Positions 34,539-43,142 of a stretch of 64,000 nucleotides of DNA are shown here, one piece after another. Position 1 is the stretch's first letter, and each line of letters opens with the position of its first letter. Source of the stretch: Myxococcales bacterium (lineage in GTDB: Bacteria > Myxococcota_A > Polyangia > Polyangiales > Houyiibacteriaceae); NCBI GenBank assembly GCA_029863605.1, contig JAOTVB010000001.1:224187-288186 (forward strand), read 5' to 3'. Under the pieces are notes generated by a model, which ran no database searches, was not told the DNA's origin, and worked only from the letters and a program-made list of their open reading frames with translations. The translations under genes were made by a program, and so were the position numbers.

Positions 34539-35795
34539 ATGGCCGATTCCCCCCCTCGTGTCGCGATCGTTGCCGGTGCGCGTACACCCTTCGCCAAAGC
34601 CGGAACCAAGCTCAAGGAGCACTCGGCGCTTGATCTCGCCTGCCATGCCGTGGACGGCCTGCTCGAGAAACACAGCCTCGATCCCTCCACGATCGACGAG
34701 CTGGTGCACGGGATCGTGGTGCTCGACCCGCGGAGGCCTCAGTTCGCGCGCGAAGTGGCTTTCGCGAGCCGGTTGCCTTCGAGCACCCGCGCATGGACCG
34801 TCACCGATAATTGTATAACCGGCACTACAGCCATGATGGCGATCGCGGACTCGATCCGCGCTGGCCGCGCGGAGGTTGGGATCGCCGGCGGCGTCGAGTC
34901 GATGTCGAATCCGGCCGTCCTGTTCTCTCCCGCCGCCAGCCGCATCTTCGTCGACCTTTCCAACACCCGCACGCTCAAGGACCGCATCGAGATTCTGTCC
35001 TCGCTCCGTCCTCGAGATCTCAAGCCAAACGCGCCGGGCGTCGTCGAACCCTCGACCGGGCTTTCGATGGGCGAGCACACCGAGATTACCGTCAAGGAAT
35101 GGGACATCGCCCGCGAACCCCAAGACGAGCTCGCCCTCGCCAGCCACAAGAACGCGGCGGCGGCGACTGACGACGGCCGACTCAAAGCCGAGATCATCCC
35201 GCTCGACGGCATCGATCACGACACGATCATTCGCCCAGACACTACTCTCGAAAAACTCGCGTCACTGAAGCCTGCCTTCGACACGACGGGCAGCGGCACC
35301 ATCACCGCAGGTAATTCGAGCCCACTGACCGACGGCGCGGCAGCGATTGCCTTGGTGAGCGAAGACCGCGCGAGAAAGGAAGGGCGGGAACCCCTGGCTT
35401 TCATTCGCGGCTACAAGAAGGTAGCGATCGACCCCGGCGATGGGTTGCTGATGGGCCCTGGGATCGCAGTACCCGATTTGCTCGCCGAGACGGGTCTGAC
35501 CCTCGACGACATAGACCTCATCGAAATGCACGAGGCGTTCGCCGGTCAGGTGCTGAGTAACATCGCAGCGTGGGAGCGGGGCTGGAAGCGCGATCCGATA
35601 GGCACGGTCGACCGCTCGAAGCTGAATCAGCTCGGGAGCTCGGTCGCTATCGGCCATCCGTTCTCTGCTACCGGCGTCCGGATCGCGACCACCCTTGCAA
35701 ACGAAATGAAGCGCCGAAACTCCCGCTATGGATTGATCAGCATATGTGCCGCGGGCGCGACGGCGCAGGCGATGATCCTCGAGCGGGACGTATAG
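34539..35795 (+). CDS. Thiolase (FadI-like acetyl-CoA acyltransferase)
   Basis: A 418-residue degradative thiolase. Nucleophile Cys is in TVTDNCITGTT (about 90), His in EMHEAFAGQVLSN (about 330), and the second Cys/His pair in GHPFSATG (about 374) and ISICAAGA (about 406). The GTITAGNSSPLTDGAAA block is diagnostic. FadI-type thiolases perform the last step of long-chain beta-oxidation, releasing acetyl-CoA. The ribosome site GGAGGTG lies just before the ATG. The usual FadJ partner is not adjacent; two acyl-CoA dehydrogenases lie within 4 kb, so beta-oxidation of a special acyl chain is a reasonable inference. Confidence 0.92.
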   Translation: MADSPPRVAIVAGARTPFAKAGTKLKEHSALDLACHAVDGLLEKHSLDPSTIDELVHGIVVLDPRRPQFAREVAFASRLPSSTRAWTVTDNCITGTTAMMAIADSIRAGRAEVGIAGGVESMSNPAVLFSPAASRIFVDLSNTRTLKDRIEILSSLRPRDLKPNAPGVVEPSTGLSMGEHTEITVKEWDIAREPQDELALASHKNAAAATDDGRLKAEIIPLDGIDHDTIIRPDTTLEKLASLKPAFDTTGSGTITAGNSSPLTDGAAAIALVSEDRARKEGREPLAFIRGYKKVAIDPGDGLLMGPGIAVPDLLAETGLTLDDIDLIEMHEAFAGQVLSNIAAWERGWKRDPIGTVDRSKLNQLGSSVAIGHPFSATGVRIATTLANEMKRRNSRYGLISICAAGATAQAMILERDV

Positions 35796-35797
35796 CG

Positions 35798-36484
35798 CTA
35801 GGGTGTCGGCTTTATCGATGCGATCATGTCGTCGAAGACCTTGCGGTTTTCGGCGACGGTCGCAGTTGGGCCGAGGAGCTTGATGTAGTACGGGCCCTTG
35901 GACGTGCTGACGATGGCAGCGATCAAGCGTTGCTCCGACGTGGCCTGGCCTGGTTGGCCACCCGGAGTCATGCCTCCGTCGTACTCGCCGGCGACCTCGA
36001 TTTGGGTCACCTCGAACCCGGACACCTTCTTTTCAACCGGTGTTACGTCGACGATACGGCTGCCGTCTTTGTTGGTGAATTGGGCGATCCAGCGATCGAT
36101 GTTTGCCTGCTCAGAGCCGGCGCCTGCCGTGCCCATGAAGAACACGACCGACTCTGCCTCACCACCGGGTCCCGGCACTTTGAACTGCGCCCGCCGCATG
36201 AGTGCGCGCGGCTTCTGAAACGTCCAAGCCTCAGGGACCTGCATGGTGACGGCGCCGAGGTCGATCTTGCCAGAGGCATCCGGCTCCGGTCTCGGAATCT
36301 TGTCGACGGCGGTTTGCTGCTGGGGTGACAGGTCCAGGCCAGCATGGGGGTCGGCTGTGGGCTTCTGCGTTTCAGTCGCCGCGGCAGCGCCTTCGTTGGG
36401 GGTGGGTCCTTTGCTTTGGCACGCGGTCAGTAGCAGCGCGCCGAGGATGATCGCTTTGCGATTGAGCTTGTTCTTCACGGGCAT
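35798..36484 (-). CDS. Lipoprotein of unknown function
   Basis: A 228-residue predicted lipoprotein: signal MPVKNKLNRKAIILGALLLTACQ with lipobox LTAC, an Ala/Thr/Pro linker, then a globular domain (DLGAVTMQVPEAWTFQKPRALMRRAQF, SRIVDVTPVEKKVSGFEVTQIEV). This resembles periplasmic proteins with one beta-alpha-beta domain seen in many Myxococcota and Planctomycetes, but I cannot name the family. An in-frame ATG at 36499 is an alternative. Convergent with the thiolase gene, only two bases apart. No regulation visible. Confidence 0.75.
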   Translation of the reverse strand: MPVKNKLNRKAIILGALLLTACQSKGPTPNEGAAAATETQKPTADPHAGLDLSPQQQTAVDKIPRPEPDASGKIDLGAVTMQVPEAWTFQKPRALMRRAQFKVPGPGGEAESVVFFMGTAGAGSEQANIDRWIAQFTNKDGSRIVDVTPVEKKVSGFEVTQIEVAGEYDGGMTPGGQPGQATSEQRLIAAIVSTSKGPYYIKLLGPTATVAENRKVFDDMIASIKPTP

Positions 36485-36554
36485 CCCAGTAGCACACATC
36501 CGTGCCCCCGACAGCCAACGCGCCCCAAACGTGATTATCTGATACCGTCAACCC

Positions 36555-37886
36555 ATGAGACGGGCCAGGGGATTCGTGGATTTGGTGTTCGACGTGGTCG
36601 AAGAAACCACCAACCTCGTCGAGCGCACCCACGACGCCGCGGTCCAACGAACGGTCCGGCGCTTCGCCCCGGTGGAGCCTGTCAAGTCGACCGCCGCGCT
36701 GGTCACGACGATTCAGACCGCGATCTCGTCTGGCGTCTTCGAGTCGATTCGCGTCGTCAACCGGATCGTACGTTTTGGTGTCAATACCGCGGCCGACGCA
36801 GCAGAGACCCAGCTAGGTCGGGCCGTCGACTTCGAGGCATCCGAGCTCGTGACGCCGATCGACGCGACCGCCGCAGGCACCACCAGTTGGGTCGTGGACC
36901 ACGCGCAGGCCTCGATCAACGGTTTTTGGGGCGACCATTTGAGGCGGCGCAACCACCAGCTCGCCCTTGACATGACCTTTCGTCACGATGGCCGGCGGCT
37001 GCCAACGAACCGCGAAGCGTTCATGGCCGCGTTCCCCGACCCGACGCCAAGGGTGTGTGTTTTCGTCCACGGTCTCGCTGCAACCGAGTGGCTTTGGAGC
37101 CTGGCCTCCGATCGATACTACGACGCGCCCGACATCACGTTCGGCACCCGTCTCCAAGAAGATCTCGGATACACTCCGGTCTACATGCGTTACAACAGCG
37201 GGCGCCACGTTTCCGAGAACGGGCGCTTGCTCGCGGCGCGCCTCACCGAGATGCTGGACGCGTACCCGGTGCCGGTCGAAGAGATCGCGTTGGTCGGACA
37301 CAGCATGGGAGGTCTCGTTGCGCGAAGCGCCGCCCACTATGCGCGAGAGCACGACGAGCCCTGGGTCGGCCTTCTTCGTCACGTCGCTTGCATTGGTTCT
37401 CCGCATCTAGGCGCACCGCTCGAGAAAGCGGTCAACCTGTTGACGGGAATCCTGCGAAAAGTCGACGCCGCAGGTGCCGATGTGCCGGCGGACCTCCTAA
37501 ATGCACGGAGCTCCGGTATCAAGGATCTGCGCCACGGTTATACCCTCGACGAAGAGTGGACAGGGAAACATCCAGACGCGGTGTTTGCCGACGCGCGCCG
37601 CAACGTGCCTTTGGTCAACGGTGTCGGGTACTACTTCGTCGCTGCGACGATCTCGCGTGACCCGGGACACCCGGTCGGCGAGCTTCTCGGCGACCTGTTG
37701 GTGCGGCTTCCAAGCGCATCCGGCCACGCCCCCGAGCCGGCTCGACGCATCCCGTTTCGAGGCGGCGCGTTCGTTCCCGGCATGGATCACGTCCACTTGG
37801 TCAATCATCCCGACGTGTATGCGGCGCTCCGTGGCCTCCTCGACGCCCAACCCGCCCAGCGAGCTCCGAGCGTACCAATTCATTGA
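36555..37886 (+). CDS. PGAP1/lipase-like alpha/beta hydrolase
   Basis: A 443-residue cytosolic or peripherally bound hydrolase. An N-terminal helical region (about 1-150, perhaps membrane-binding) precedes the hydrolase core: CVFVHGLAATEWLW (oxyanion), the nucleophile elbow VGHSMGGLVARSAA (Ser about 251), VACIGSPHLGAPLEK, which is characteristic of PGAP1/lipase class 2 proteins, and late GMDHVHLVNHPDVY with the likely His. It probably hydrolyses long-chain esters or acylglycerols. It is 32 bases upstream of an acyl-CoA dehydrogenase gene and probably feeds it released acyl chains. Confidence 0.88.
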   Translation: MRRARGFVDLVFDVVEETTNLVERTHDAAVQRTVRRFAPVEPVKSTAALVTTIQTAISSGVFESIRVVNRIVRFGVNTAADAAETQLGRAVDFEASELVTPIDATAAGTTSWVVDHAQASINGFWGDHLRRRNHQLALDMTFRHDGRRLPTNREAFMAAFPDPTPRVCVFVHGLAATEWLWSLASDRYYDAPDITFGTRLQEDLGYTPVYMRYNSGRHVSENGRLLAARLTEMLDAYPVPVEEIALVGHSMGGLVARSAAHYAREHDEPWVGLLRHVACIGSPHLGAPLEKAVNLLTGILRKVDAAGADVPADLLNARSSGIKDLRHGYTLDEEWTGKHPDAVFADARRNVPLVNGVGYYFVAATISRDPGHPVGELLGDLLVRLPSASGHAPEPARRIPFRGGAFVPGMDHVHLVNHPDVYAALRGLLDAQPAQRAPSVPIH

Positions 37887-37918
37887 GGAGTCGGGCGTCG
37901 GATGCCAAGCTGAGGTCG

Positions 37919-39040
37919 ATGGCGCCCGACCGACCCTCCGACACCGCCGACGAAGTCCGCTCAGCGATTCGACCGACCCTAGAACGGTTCGGCCCCGACT
38001 ACTGGCGGGAACAAGACGCGAAAAAGACTTTCCCTACCGAGTTTTTCGAGACGATCGGGGGTGCCGGGTATTTCGGCACCTTCATCCCAGAGGCCCACGG
38101 TGGAGCCGACGCCGGCCCAACCGTTGCGAGTGTGCTCGTCGAAGCGGTCAACCGGGCGGGTGGCGACGCTGCTTGCGTCAACGCGCAGATGGCGATTTGC
38201 CGAACGCTGGTTCTTCATGGGACCGACGAACAGAAGGCGCGCTACCTTCCCGGCGTTGCAAGCGGCGCCATACGGTTTTTGACGGTCGCCGCCACCGAGC
38301 CCGACAGCGGCGCCAACATGACTGAGCTCGCGAGCACCGCGCGTCGCGATGGCGACGAGTGGGTGATCAATGCTCAAAAGGTGCTGATCTCGTTTGCAGA
38401 GGAAACCCGTCTGATGATTCTCTTGGCGAGGGCCGATCAAGGCACGACTTTGTTCTTGCTCGACCTCGACGAGGTTGGCGACAAAGTCGAAAGGCATCCG
38501 ATCGACCTGGTCGCCAACCGCATGACCGCGACGCTGTTCATCGACGAGCTACGGCTTTCCGACTCGACCCGGCTCGGTCCGGCCGGCGACGGGCTTGCTT
38601 GCCTGATGAAAGGGTTCGCGATTCGGCGTGTGCTGGCCGCCTCCGAGGCGATTGGAAACGCCCGGTTCTTGCTCGACCGAAGCGTCGAGTACGCGAAGAC
38701 CCGCAAGACCAACGATCGGCTGATCGGCGAACACCAAGGCATCCAGTACCCGCTCGTTCAGGCGTATTCCAAGGTCGAGGCGGCTGACCTGATGCGTTGG
38801 GATGCCCTCGGCCTCATCGAACGCGGTGAAGAAGCGAACGCCCGGTCTGCACTCGCGAAAGTGCTGGCCTCCGAGGCTGCTTGGGAGACCGCCCGTGCGG
38901 CTCTCACCACCTTTGGCGGCTGGGGCCTGGCCGGCGACTATCACGTCGAGCGCAAGCTTCGTGAGGGCACCGTGTACGTCTTCAACAATCTACTGATGAA
39001 CCTCATCGCCGACCGTGTCCTCGGCCTCCCGAAGGGATGA
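37919..39040 (+). CDS. Acyl-CoA dehydrogenase family protein
   Basis: A 373-residue acyl-CoA dehydrogenase. Motifs are TVAATEPDSGANMTELAS (about 123), VINAQKVLISFAEE, the FAD-binding C-terminal region with TFGGWGLAGDYHVERKLREGTVY, and RVLGLPKG at the end. The start at 37919 is preferred (GAGG upstream); a TTG at 37883 overlapping the lipase stop is possible. The 3' end overlaps the convergent radical SAM gene by 51 bases. Substrate chain unknown. It probably works with the neighbouring lipase and thiolase in acyl breakdown. Confidence 0.9.
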   Translation: MAPDRPSDTADEVRSAIRPTLERFGPDYWREQDAKKTFPTEFFETIGGAGYFGTFIPEAHGGADAGPTVASVLVEAVNRAGGDAACVNAQMAICRTLVLHGTDEQKARYLPGVASGAIRFLTVAATEPDSGANMTELASTARRDGDEWVINAQKVLISFAEETRLMILLARADQGTTLFLLDLDEVGDKVERHPIDLVANRMTATLFIDELRLSDSTRLGPAGDGLACLMKGFAIRRVLAASEAIGNARFLLDRSVEYAKTRKTNDRLIGEHQGIQYPLVQAYSKVEAADLMRWDALGLIERGEEANARSALAKVLASEAAWETARAALTTFGGWGLAGDYHVERKLREGTVYVFNNLLMNLIADRVLGLPKG

Positions 39041-40141
39041 CTCGGTCGGCCGTTCGCTCGGTTGATAGACGCAGAGCGGATCCTCCCCGAGGGCGTCTCC
39101 GGTCATCGCGTACGCCCGAGCACGCGATCCACCACACACCCACTTGAAGTCACAACGCCCACAGCGCCCTCGGTAATTGCCAGGGTCGCGAAGCGCTTGG
39201 AGCTCGGGCGAGTTGCGATAGATGTCGACCAACGACCGATCGCGCACGTTGCCGAGAAGCGGGTGGGGGAGAAAACCAGCTGGATAGACCTCCCCACGAT
39301 GGGAGACGAAGATCACGCCGTTGCCGTCGCGGATCCCGAACGCCATCTGCCGCGCACGCGCTTGCACGTCTTCCAGCGTCATGCCTTCGAGAAGCTTCTG
39401 CTGGATCCAAAAGCGCCGATAGTGCGGGGCCTCGGTGGTGCCGACGCGGAACGGAGCTTCCTCCGAGACCCCATAGACCCACTCGAAAAGCTTCTCGACC
39501 TCGTCTGCGGTCGGCGTGTCGAGCTCGCTCCCGCGACCGACGGGTACCAAGAGAAACAGGCTCCAGCGGCGTACCGGGGGTGCAGCGGTGTCACGAAGAA
39601 GCTCGTACATCGCTGGCACGTGCGGCAACGTGTGCGCAGTCACTGTGGTATTGACCTGCACGGGGATGTGGAATTCGCGAGCCCATTCGAGGGCACGCAT
39701 CGAGTAGTCGAACGTCCCTGGGACATTGCGAAACCCGTCGTGGATTTCTGCGGTGGGTCCGTCGAGGCTCACTCCCATGGCGGTGATGCCGAGCTCGCGG
39801 AACTTCGCCACGGTATCGCGTTGAAGCATCGGGGTCGTGCTTGGCGTGATCGACACATGAATCGGAAGACTGCGCCCGTACTCGATCAACTCTCGAATGT
39901 CCGGGCGCTTGAGCGGATCGCCGCCGGTGAGCACGAGCATGCTTCCGAGCTCTTGCACCTCACGCATGAGCGCCTTGCCCTCCTCGGTGGTGAGCTCGGC
40001 AGGATCGCGATGCGGGATGGCGCTCGCGCGGCAGTGCTGGCAAGCCAGATCACAGGCGATCGTCGTCTCCCAGTACACATTGCGCGGTTGACGATCGTAG
40101 ATGAACCCCTGGTACTTGGTGCCGACCGTGCGGAGCTCCAT
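38990..40141 (-). CDS. Radical SAM/SPASM protein (TIGR04053-like)
   Basis: A 383-residue radical SAM enzyme. The cluster motif CDLACQHC (C-x3-C-x2-C, about 27-34) is followed by the SAM motif LTGGDPLKRPD and VSLDGPTAEIHDGFR. The C-terminal SPASM-type Cys set RGRCGRCDFKWVCGGSRARAYAMTGD and ALGEDPLC should bind extra Fe-S clusters. The PVGRGSEL and GFLPHPLLGNVRD segments match the subfamily I know as TIGR04053, whose product is not established. Many SPASM enzymes modify peptides; no obvious precursor peptide lies adjacent. The start is ATG 40141, which shares its first base with the stop of the HELGH protein (TGATG), so the two are co-translated. Confidence 0.88.
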   Translation of the reverse strand: MELRTVGTKYQGFIYDRQPRNVYWETTIACDLACQHCRASAIPHRDPAELTTEEGKALMREVQELGSMLVLTGGDPLKRPDIRELIEYGRSLPIHVSITPSTTPMLQRDTVAKFRELGITAMGVSLDGPTAEIHDGFRNVPGTFDYSMRALEWAREFHIPVQVNTTVTAHTLPHVPAMYELLRDTAAPPVRRWSLFLLVPVGRGSELDTPTADEVEKLFEWVYGVSEEAPFRVGTTEAPHYRRFWIQQKLLEGMTLEDVQARARQMAFGIRDGNGVIFVSHRGEVYPAGFLPHPLLGNVRDRSLVDIYRNSPELQALRDPGNYRGRCGRCDFKWVCGGSRARAYAMTGDALGEDPLCVYQPSERPTESSLREAEDTVGDEVHQ

Positions 40142-40572
40142 CAGGCACGCTCCTCGTCGCGGACGACGCCACCCAAACGGTCGGCCCACTTTTCGGGATA
40201 GCCGTCGTAGTAGCGGGTCCACTCTCGCCCAGTGATCTCCCGATAAGCCAACGCATAGATGGCTCGAGAGATCGAAGGAATCCCGATGATCGGTAAGTAG
40301 AGCGGCCCGAAGAGGCGCGACTGCCTGGTGTGCCCGAGCTCATGAGCACGGTTTCGGTCATCGAGCTCGTGCCAACGACTGCTCTCGCGACTCCAGAACA
40401 CGATGTGCCCGAGGGATATCCCGGTGCCGCGCGATTCGACGACCATCCGGCCAGCCTCGACTTCGATGTTTCGGATCCGATTGCGCACGGCTTCGACGCC
40501 CAGCATGGCGACGCCAAGCGCGGTTTGCGGCGCCTCCCACAAGAGCGACAGGCCAGTGCGGAGCAGGGACAT
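40141..40572 (-). CDS. Putative membrane protein with HELGH motif
   Basis: A 143-residue protein with HELGHTRQSRLFGPLYLPIIGIPS (about 79-102): an HEXXH-type motif followed by a hydrophobic stretch, a pattern shared by a widespread uncharacterised family (HExGHTxQSxxxGPLYLxxIGxPS). The N-terminus is a short hydrophobic helix. The motif suggests a zinc metallopeptidase-like site facing the membrane, but family members are small and no activity is known to me. It is directly coupled to the downstream radical SAM gene by stop-start overlap. Function unknown. Confidence 0.7.
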   Translation of the reverse strand: MSLLRTGLSLLWEAPQTALGVAMLGVEAVRNRIRNIEVEAGRMVVESRGTGISLGHIVFWSRESSRWHELDDRNRAHELGHTRQSRLFGPLYLPIIGIPSISRAIYALAYREITGREWTRYYDGYPEKWADRLGGVVRDEERA

Positions 40573-40622
40573 ACCAAGATGCTAGCATCCGGGCACGCGA
40601 ACGTGACGCGAACTTTTTTCGC

Positions 40623-41237
40623 TCAGTTCTTCAAGGCGATGCCCCGATACAAGCTCGAAATGAGCCGGGGCCCTTTGCCGACGAACTCGTCGAGCGCGGT
40701 GAGGTTGAAGCCGCCTTCCTTCACCATTCGGTCGACGGGACGGTTGATGTTGCAGCCGTCGGTGAAGCGTCGCCACACGGGGTTGATGCGGTCTTGCCAA
40801 CGCATCGTGCCCGGGTCGCGACTTCGTCCGTGCTCGATGAACAGATAGCGGCCTCCCGGTTTGAGGACGCGACGCATCTCGGCAATGGCGGCCTCTGCGT
40901 CCGGGATGGAGCAAAGCGTCCAGGTCGTTACCACACAATCGAAGCGACCCGCGTCGAATGGGAGCTGGCCGTCGGCGCGCAATGCAACCCGCTCCACTGG
41001 GAAACGCGCCCGTTCGATCCGTCGTTCGACCTTCGGGATTCCTACCGTCTTCATCGGATCGATCCCCCACAGGCCGCGTACGTTCTCACCGTAGTGTCTC
41101 AGGTTGAGCCCGGTACCGAAACCGACCTCGAGCACGTCGCCGCGGGCCTCGATCAAGGTTTCCGGCCTAAGGTCATCCATGAACCGCATGGCCCAATCCT
41201 GCGCCCGCGGCTTGAGCCATTCGCGAACCCCCATCAC
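40623..41237 (-). CDS. SAM-dependent methyltransferase (UbiE/METTL7-like)
   Basis: A 204-residue methyltransferase. Motif I is [15 protein letters not shown], with Asp in GIDPMKT, then [39 protein letters not shown], and a helical tail with [16 protein letters not shown]. The tail and GRSRDPG segment resemble the METTL7/UbiE group acting on quinones or lipids. ATG at 41237 overlaps the MsrAB stop as ATGATG. Substrate not determined. Confidence 0.88.
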   Translation of the reverse strand: MMGVREWLKPRAQDWAMRFMDDLRPETLIEARGDVLEVGFGTGLNLRHYGENVRGLWGIDPMKTVGIPKVERRIERARFPVERVALRADGQLPFDAGRFDCVVTTWTLCSIPDAEAAIAEMRRVLKPGGRYLFIEHGRSRDPGTMRWQDRINPVWRRFTDGCNINRPVDRMVKEGGFNLTALDEFVGKGPRLISSLYRGIALKN

Positions 41238-42427
41238 TCCGCCGCTTTGTTCTCGAAAAGCGCCAGGTACTCACCGTAGCCTTCTTTTTCGAGGTCTTCT
41301 TTCGCAATGAAACGAAGGGACGCGCTGTTGATGCAGTACCGAAGACCCGTGGGCGCGGGGCCATCTTTGAAGACGTGTCCGAGGTGACTGTCGCCGTGCT
41401 TGCTGCGCACCTCGGTGCGCGGCATCAGCAGCTTGTAGTCGACGTCGCGGGTGATGTTCTCATCTTCGAGAGGCTTGCTGAAACTCGGCCAACCCGTTCC
41501 GCTCTTGTACTTGTCTAAGGAGCTGAAGAGAGGCTCGCCGCTGACGACATCGACATAGATTCCCTCCTTGTCGTTGTCCCAATACTCATTGCGAAACGGC
41601 GGTTCCGTGCCTTCCTCTTGCGTCACCGTGTACTGCAGCGGAGTCAGCTCCTTGCGAAGCTCGGCTTTGGGTGGCTTCTCGTAGTGCTTGCTTTTATCGG
41701 ACATCGATTTCCCCTTTGTGTCTGCCTTTTGAGCTTCGGGCTTCTTGGGTGGTTCGAGCGGCCTCTTGCCCCAAACACTTTCGAGAAAACCCTCGCGGCC
41801 CGAACCGCGACGGTATCGCTTGTAGTGTGATGGGTTCTTTTTGTAGTAGTCCTGGTGATACTCTTCGGCGGGGTAAAACGCCCCCGCAGAGATAATCTGC
41901 GTCACGATCGGCTTTTTGAAAATACCACTCTTTTCGAGCTTTTGTTTCGAGGCCTCTGCGAGCTTCCTTTGCTCGCGGTCGTGCACGTAGATGCCGGTGC
42001 GATACTGTTTCCCGCGGTCGGCAAACTGGCCGCCGTCGTCGGTCGGGTTGATCTGTCGCCAGAACACCTCGAGGAGATAGGCGTAGGAGATCCTCGCGGG
42101 GTCGTACTTAACCTGAACCGCTTCGACGTGCCCGGTACGGCCGGAGCTGACCTCCTTATACGAGGGGCCGGTCTCCTTGCCGCCGGTGTACCCCGACGTG
42201 ACGCTCGCGACGCCATCGAGCTTCTCGAAGGGCGGCTCCATGCACCAAAAGCAGCCCCCTGCAAAGATCGCCTCGGCGAGTCCATCGGTTTGGGTCGTAG
42301 GCTTCGAGGCGTCATCAGACTGCCTCGCGGGCGGAGAATGGGGGCCGGTCGATCCGACGCCGATCGCGACCAAGATCGCAACCCCGAGGATCGGAAGGCC
42401 CAATACAAGCGTTCGTAAGCTACTCAT
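41234..42427 (-). CDS. msrAB: Membrane-anchored MsrA-MsrB methionine sulfoxide reductase fusion
   Basis: A 397-residue fusion. A signal anchor (about 5-25) is followed by MsrA (about 58-215) with catalytic [17 protein letters not shown] and [13 protein letters not shown], a Lys/Glu linker, then MsrB (about 260-390) with [33 protein letters not shown] carrying the catalytic Cys. The usual two CxxC zinc sites of MsrB are missing (one is read as VSGEPLF), i.e. the metal-free type. The enzyme reduces both sulfoxide stereoisomers of methionine, here probably facing the periplasm. The start at 42427 has GAGGAG 8 bases upstream; ATG at 42442 is weaker. First gene of a unit with the methyltransferase. 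Confidence 0.92.
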   Translation of the reverse strand: MSSLRTLVLGLPILGVAILVAIGVGSTGPHSPPARQSDDASKPTTQTDGLAEAIFAGGCFWCMEPPFEKLDGVASVTSGYTGGKETGPSYKEVSSGRTGHVEAVQVKYDPARISYAYLLEVFWRQINPTDDGGQFADRGKQYRTGIYVHDREQRKLAEASKQKLEKSGIFKKPIVTQIISAGAFYPAEEYHQDYYKKNPSHYKRYRRGSGREGFLESVWGKRPLEPPKKPEAQKADTKGKSMSDKSKHYEKPPKAELRKELTPLQYTVTQEEGTEPPFRNEYWDNDKEGIYVDVVSGEPLFSSLDKYKSGTGWPSFSKPLEDENITRDVDYKLLMPRTEVRSKHGDSHLGHVFKDGPAPTGLRYCINSASLRFIAKEDLEKEGYGEYLALFENKAAE

Positions 42428-42590
42428 CTCGTCTCCTCTCATCTAAGGCTCTCCCCCACTAACGCCAACGGCCCTGGGAAGTTTCCAAAAAAGCGTGATG
42501 CCGTCCTGGCACGGCGGGGGAGGGCCCGCTCGGGCCTTCCGTTTCCGAGCGCTGAGCCCTAGGATCTGGCTTCCGCCAGAAAGGTTTCCC

Positions 42591-42965
42591 ATGTCTCACG
42601 ATGTTGCCGACCTCGACAGGAAGCTCAACGCGATGATCGCGTCGGGCCAAGTGATGGAAGCGTTCGAGAAATTCTATGCGGATGACTGCATCATGCAGGA
42701 AAACAGCGACAAGCCTCGCGAAGGCAAACCCGCTTGCCGACAGTACGAGATCGACTTCTTCGGAAGCGTCGAGGAGTTCCACGAAGGGACCTTGCTCGGA
42801 AGCGCGGTCGAGGGAGACCGGTCATTTTCCGAATGGGTCTTCGACGTGACGTTCAAAGACGGAAGCCGCATGCGAAACCACGAAGTCTCCGCCCGCCGCT
42901 GGGCCGATGGCAAAGTGGTGTTCGAGCAGTTCTTTTACCAACCCAACATTACCCCCGCCGATTAG
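42591..42965 (+). CDS. SnoaL-like / nuclear transport factor 2-like protein
   Basis: A 124-residue NTF2-fold protein. The start ATG at 42591 follows AAAGG. Typical features are LNAMIASGQVMEAFEKFYADDCIMQEN at the N-terminus, then KPACRQYEIDFFGSVEEFHEGTLLG, and a C-terminal EQFFYQP strand. SnoaL-like proteins are cyclases, isomerases or binding proteins in polyketide and catabolic pathways. The final codons overlap the convergent tag remnant by four bases (42962-42965). Function unknown. Confidence 0.8.
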   Translation: MSHDVADLDRKLNAMIASGQVMEAFEKFYADDCIMQENSDKPREGKPACRQYEIDFFGSVEEFHEGTLLGSAVEGDRSFSEWVFDVTFKDGSRMRNHEVSARRWADGKVVFEQFFYQPNITPAD

Positions 42966-43108
42966 GACAGAAGCTGGCGATCGTCGTGAACCGGCCACCC
43001 CCATTCCCGATCGTGGTAGACGCGGTAGTCCGGAGCATCTCCGCACCACAAGCAGCGGGCGGCATCGTCGTCGCCGCGCACGAGACCCTTGGGCAGCTTG
43101 GGCGCCAT
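42962..43108 (-). pseudogene. tag: Truncated DNA-3-methyladenine glycosylase I (tag) remnant
   Basis: A 48-codon frame: MAPKLPKGL leader, then RCLWCGDAPDYRVYHDREWGWPVHDDRQLLS and a stop. RCxWCG, YHDxEWGxPVHDDRxLxE is the invariant N-terminus of Tag, a base-excision enzyme removing 3-methyladenine. Here it breaks at the point where the family continues with another 140 or so residues (LLILEGFQAGLSW and so on in paralogues). The rest is replaced by the end of the SnoaL-like gene, which is in opposite orientation. It is most likely a deletion remnant. A very short functional product is improbable because the catalytic aspartate region is gone. Confidence 0.85.
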
Positions 43109-43142
43109 GCGGCACGCTAGCACGACCCGCGGCTCGGCCTCT

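Noticed and set aside
39062-40201. A 379-codon plus-strand frame opposite the radical SAM gene
   Set aside because: Radical SAM motifs on the other strand are unmistakable; the plus frame has none.
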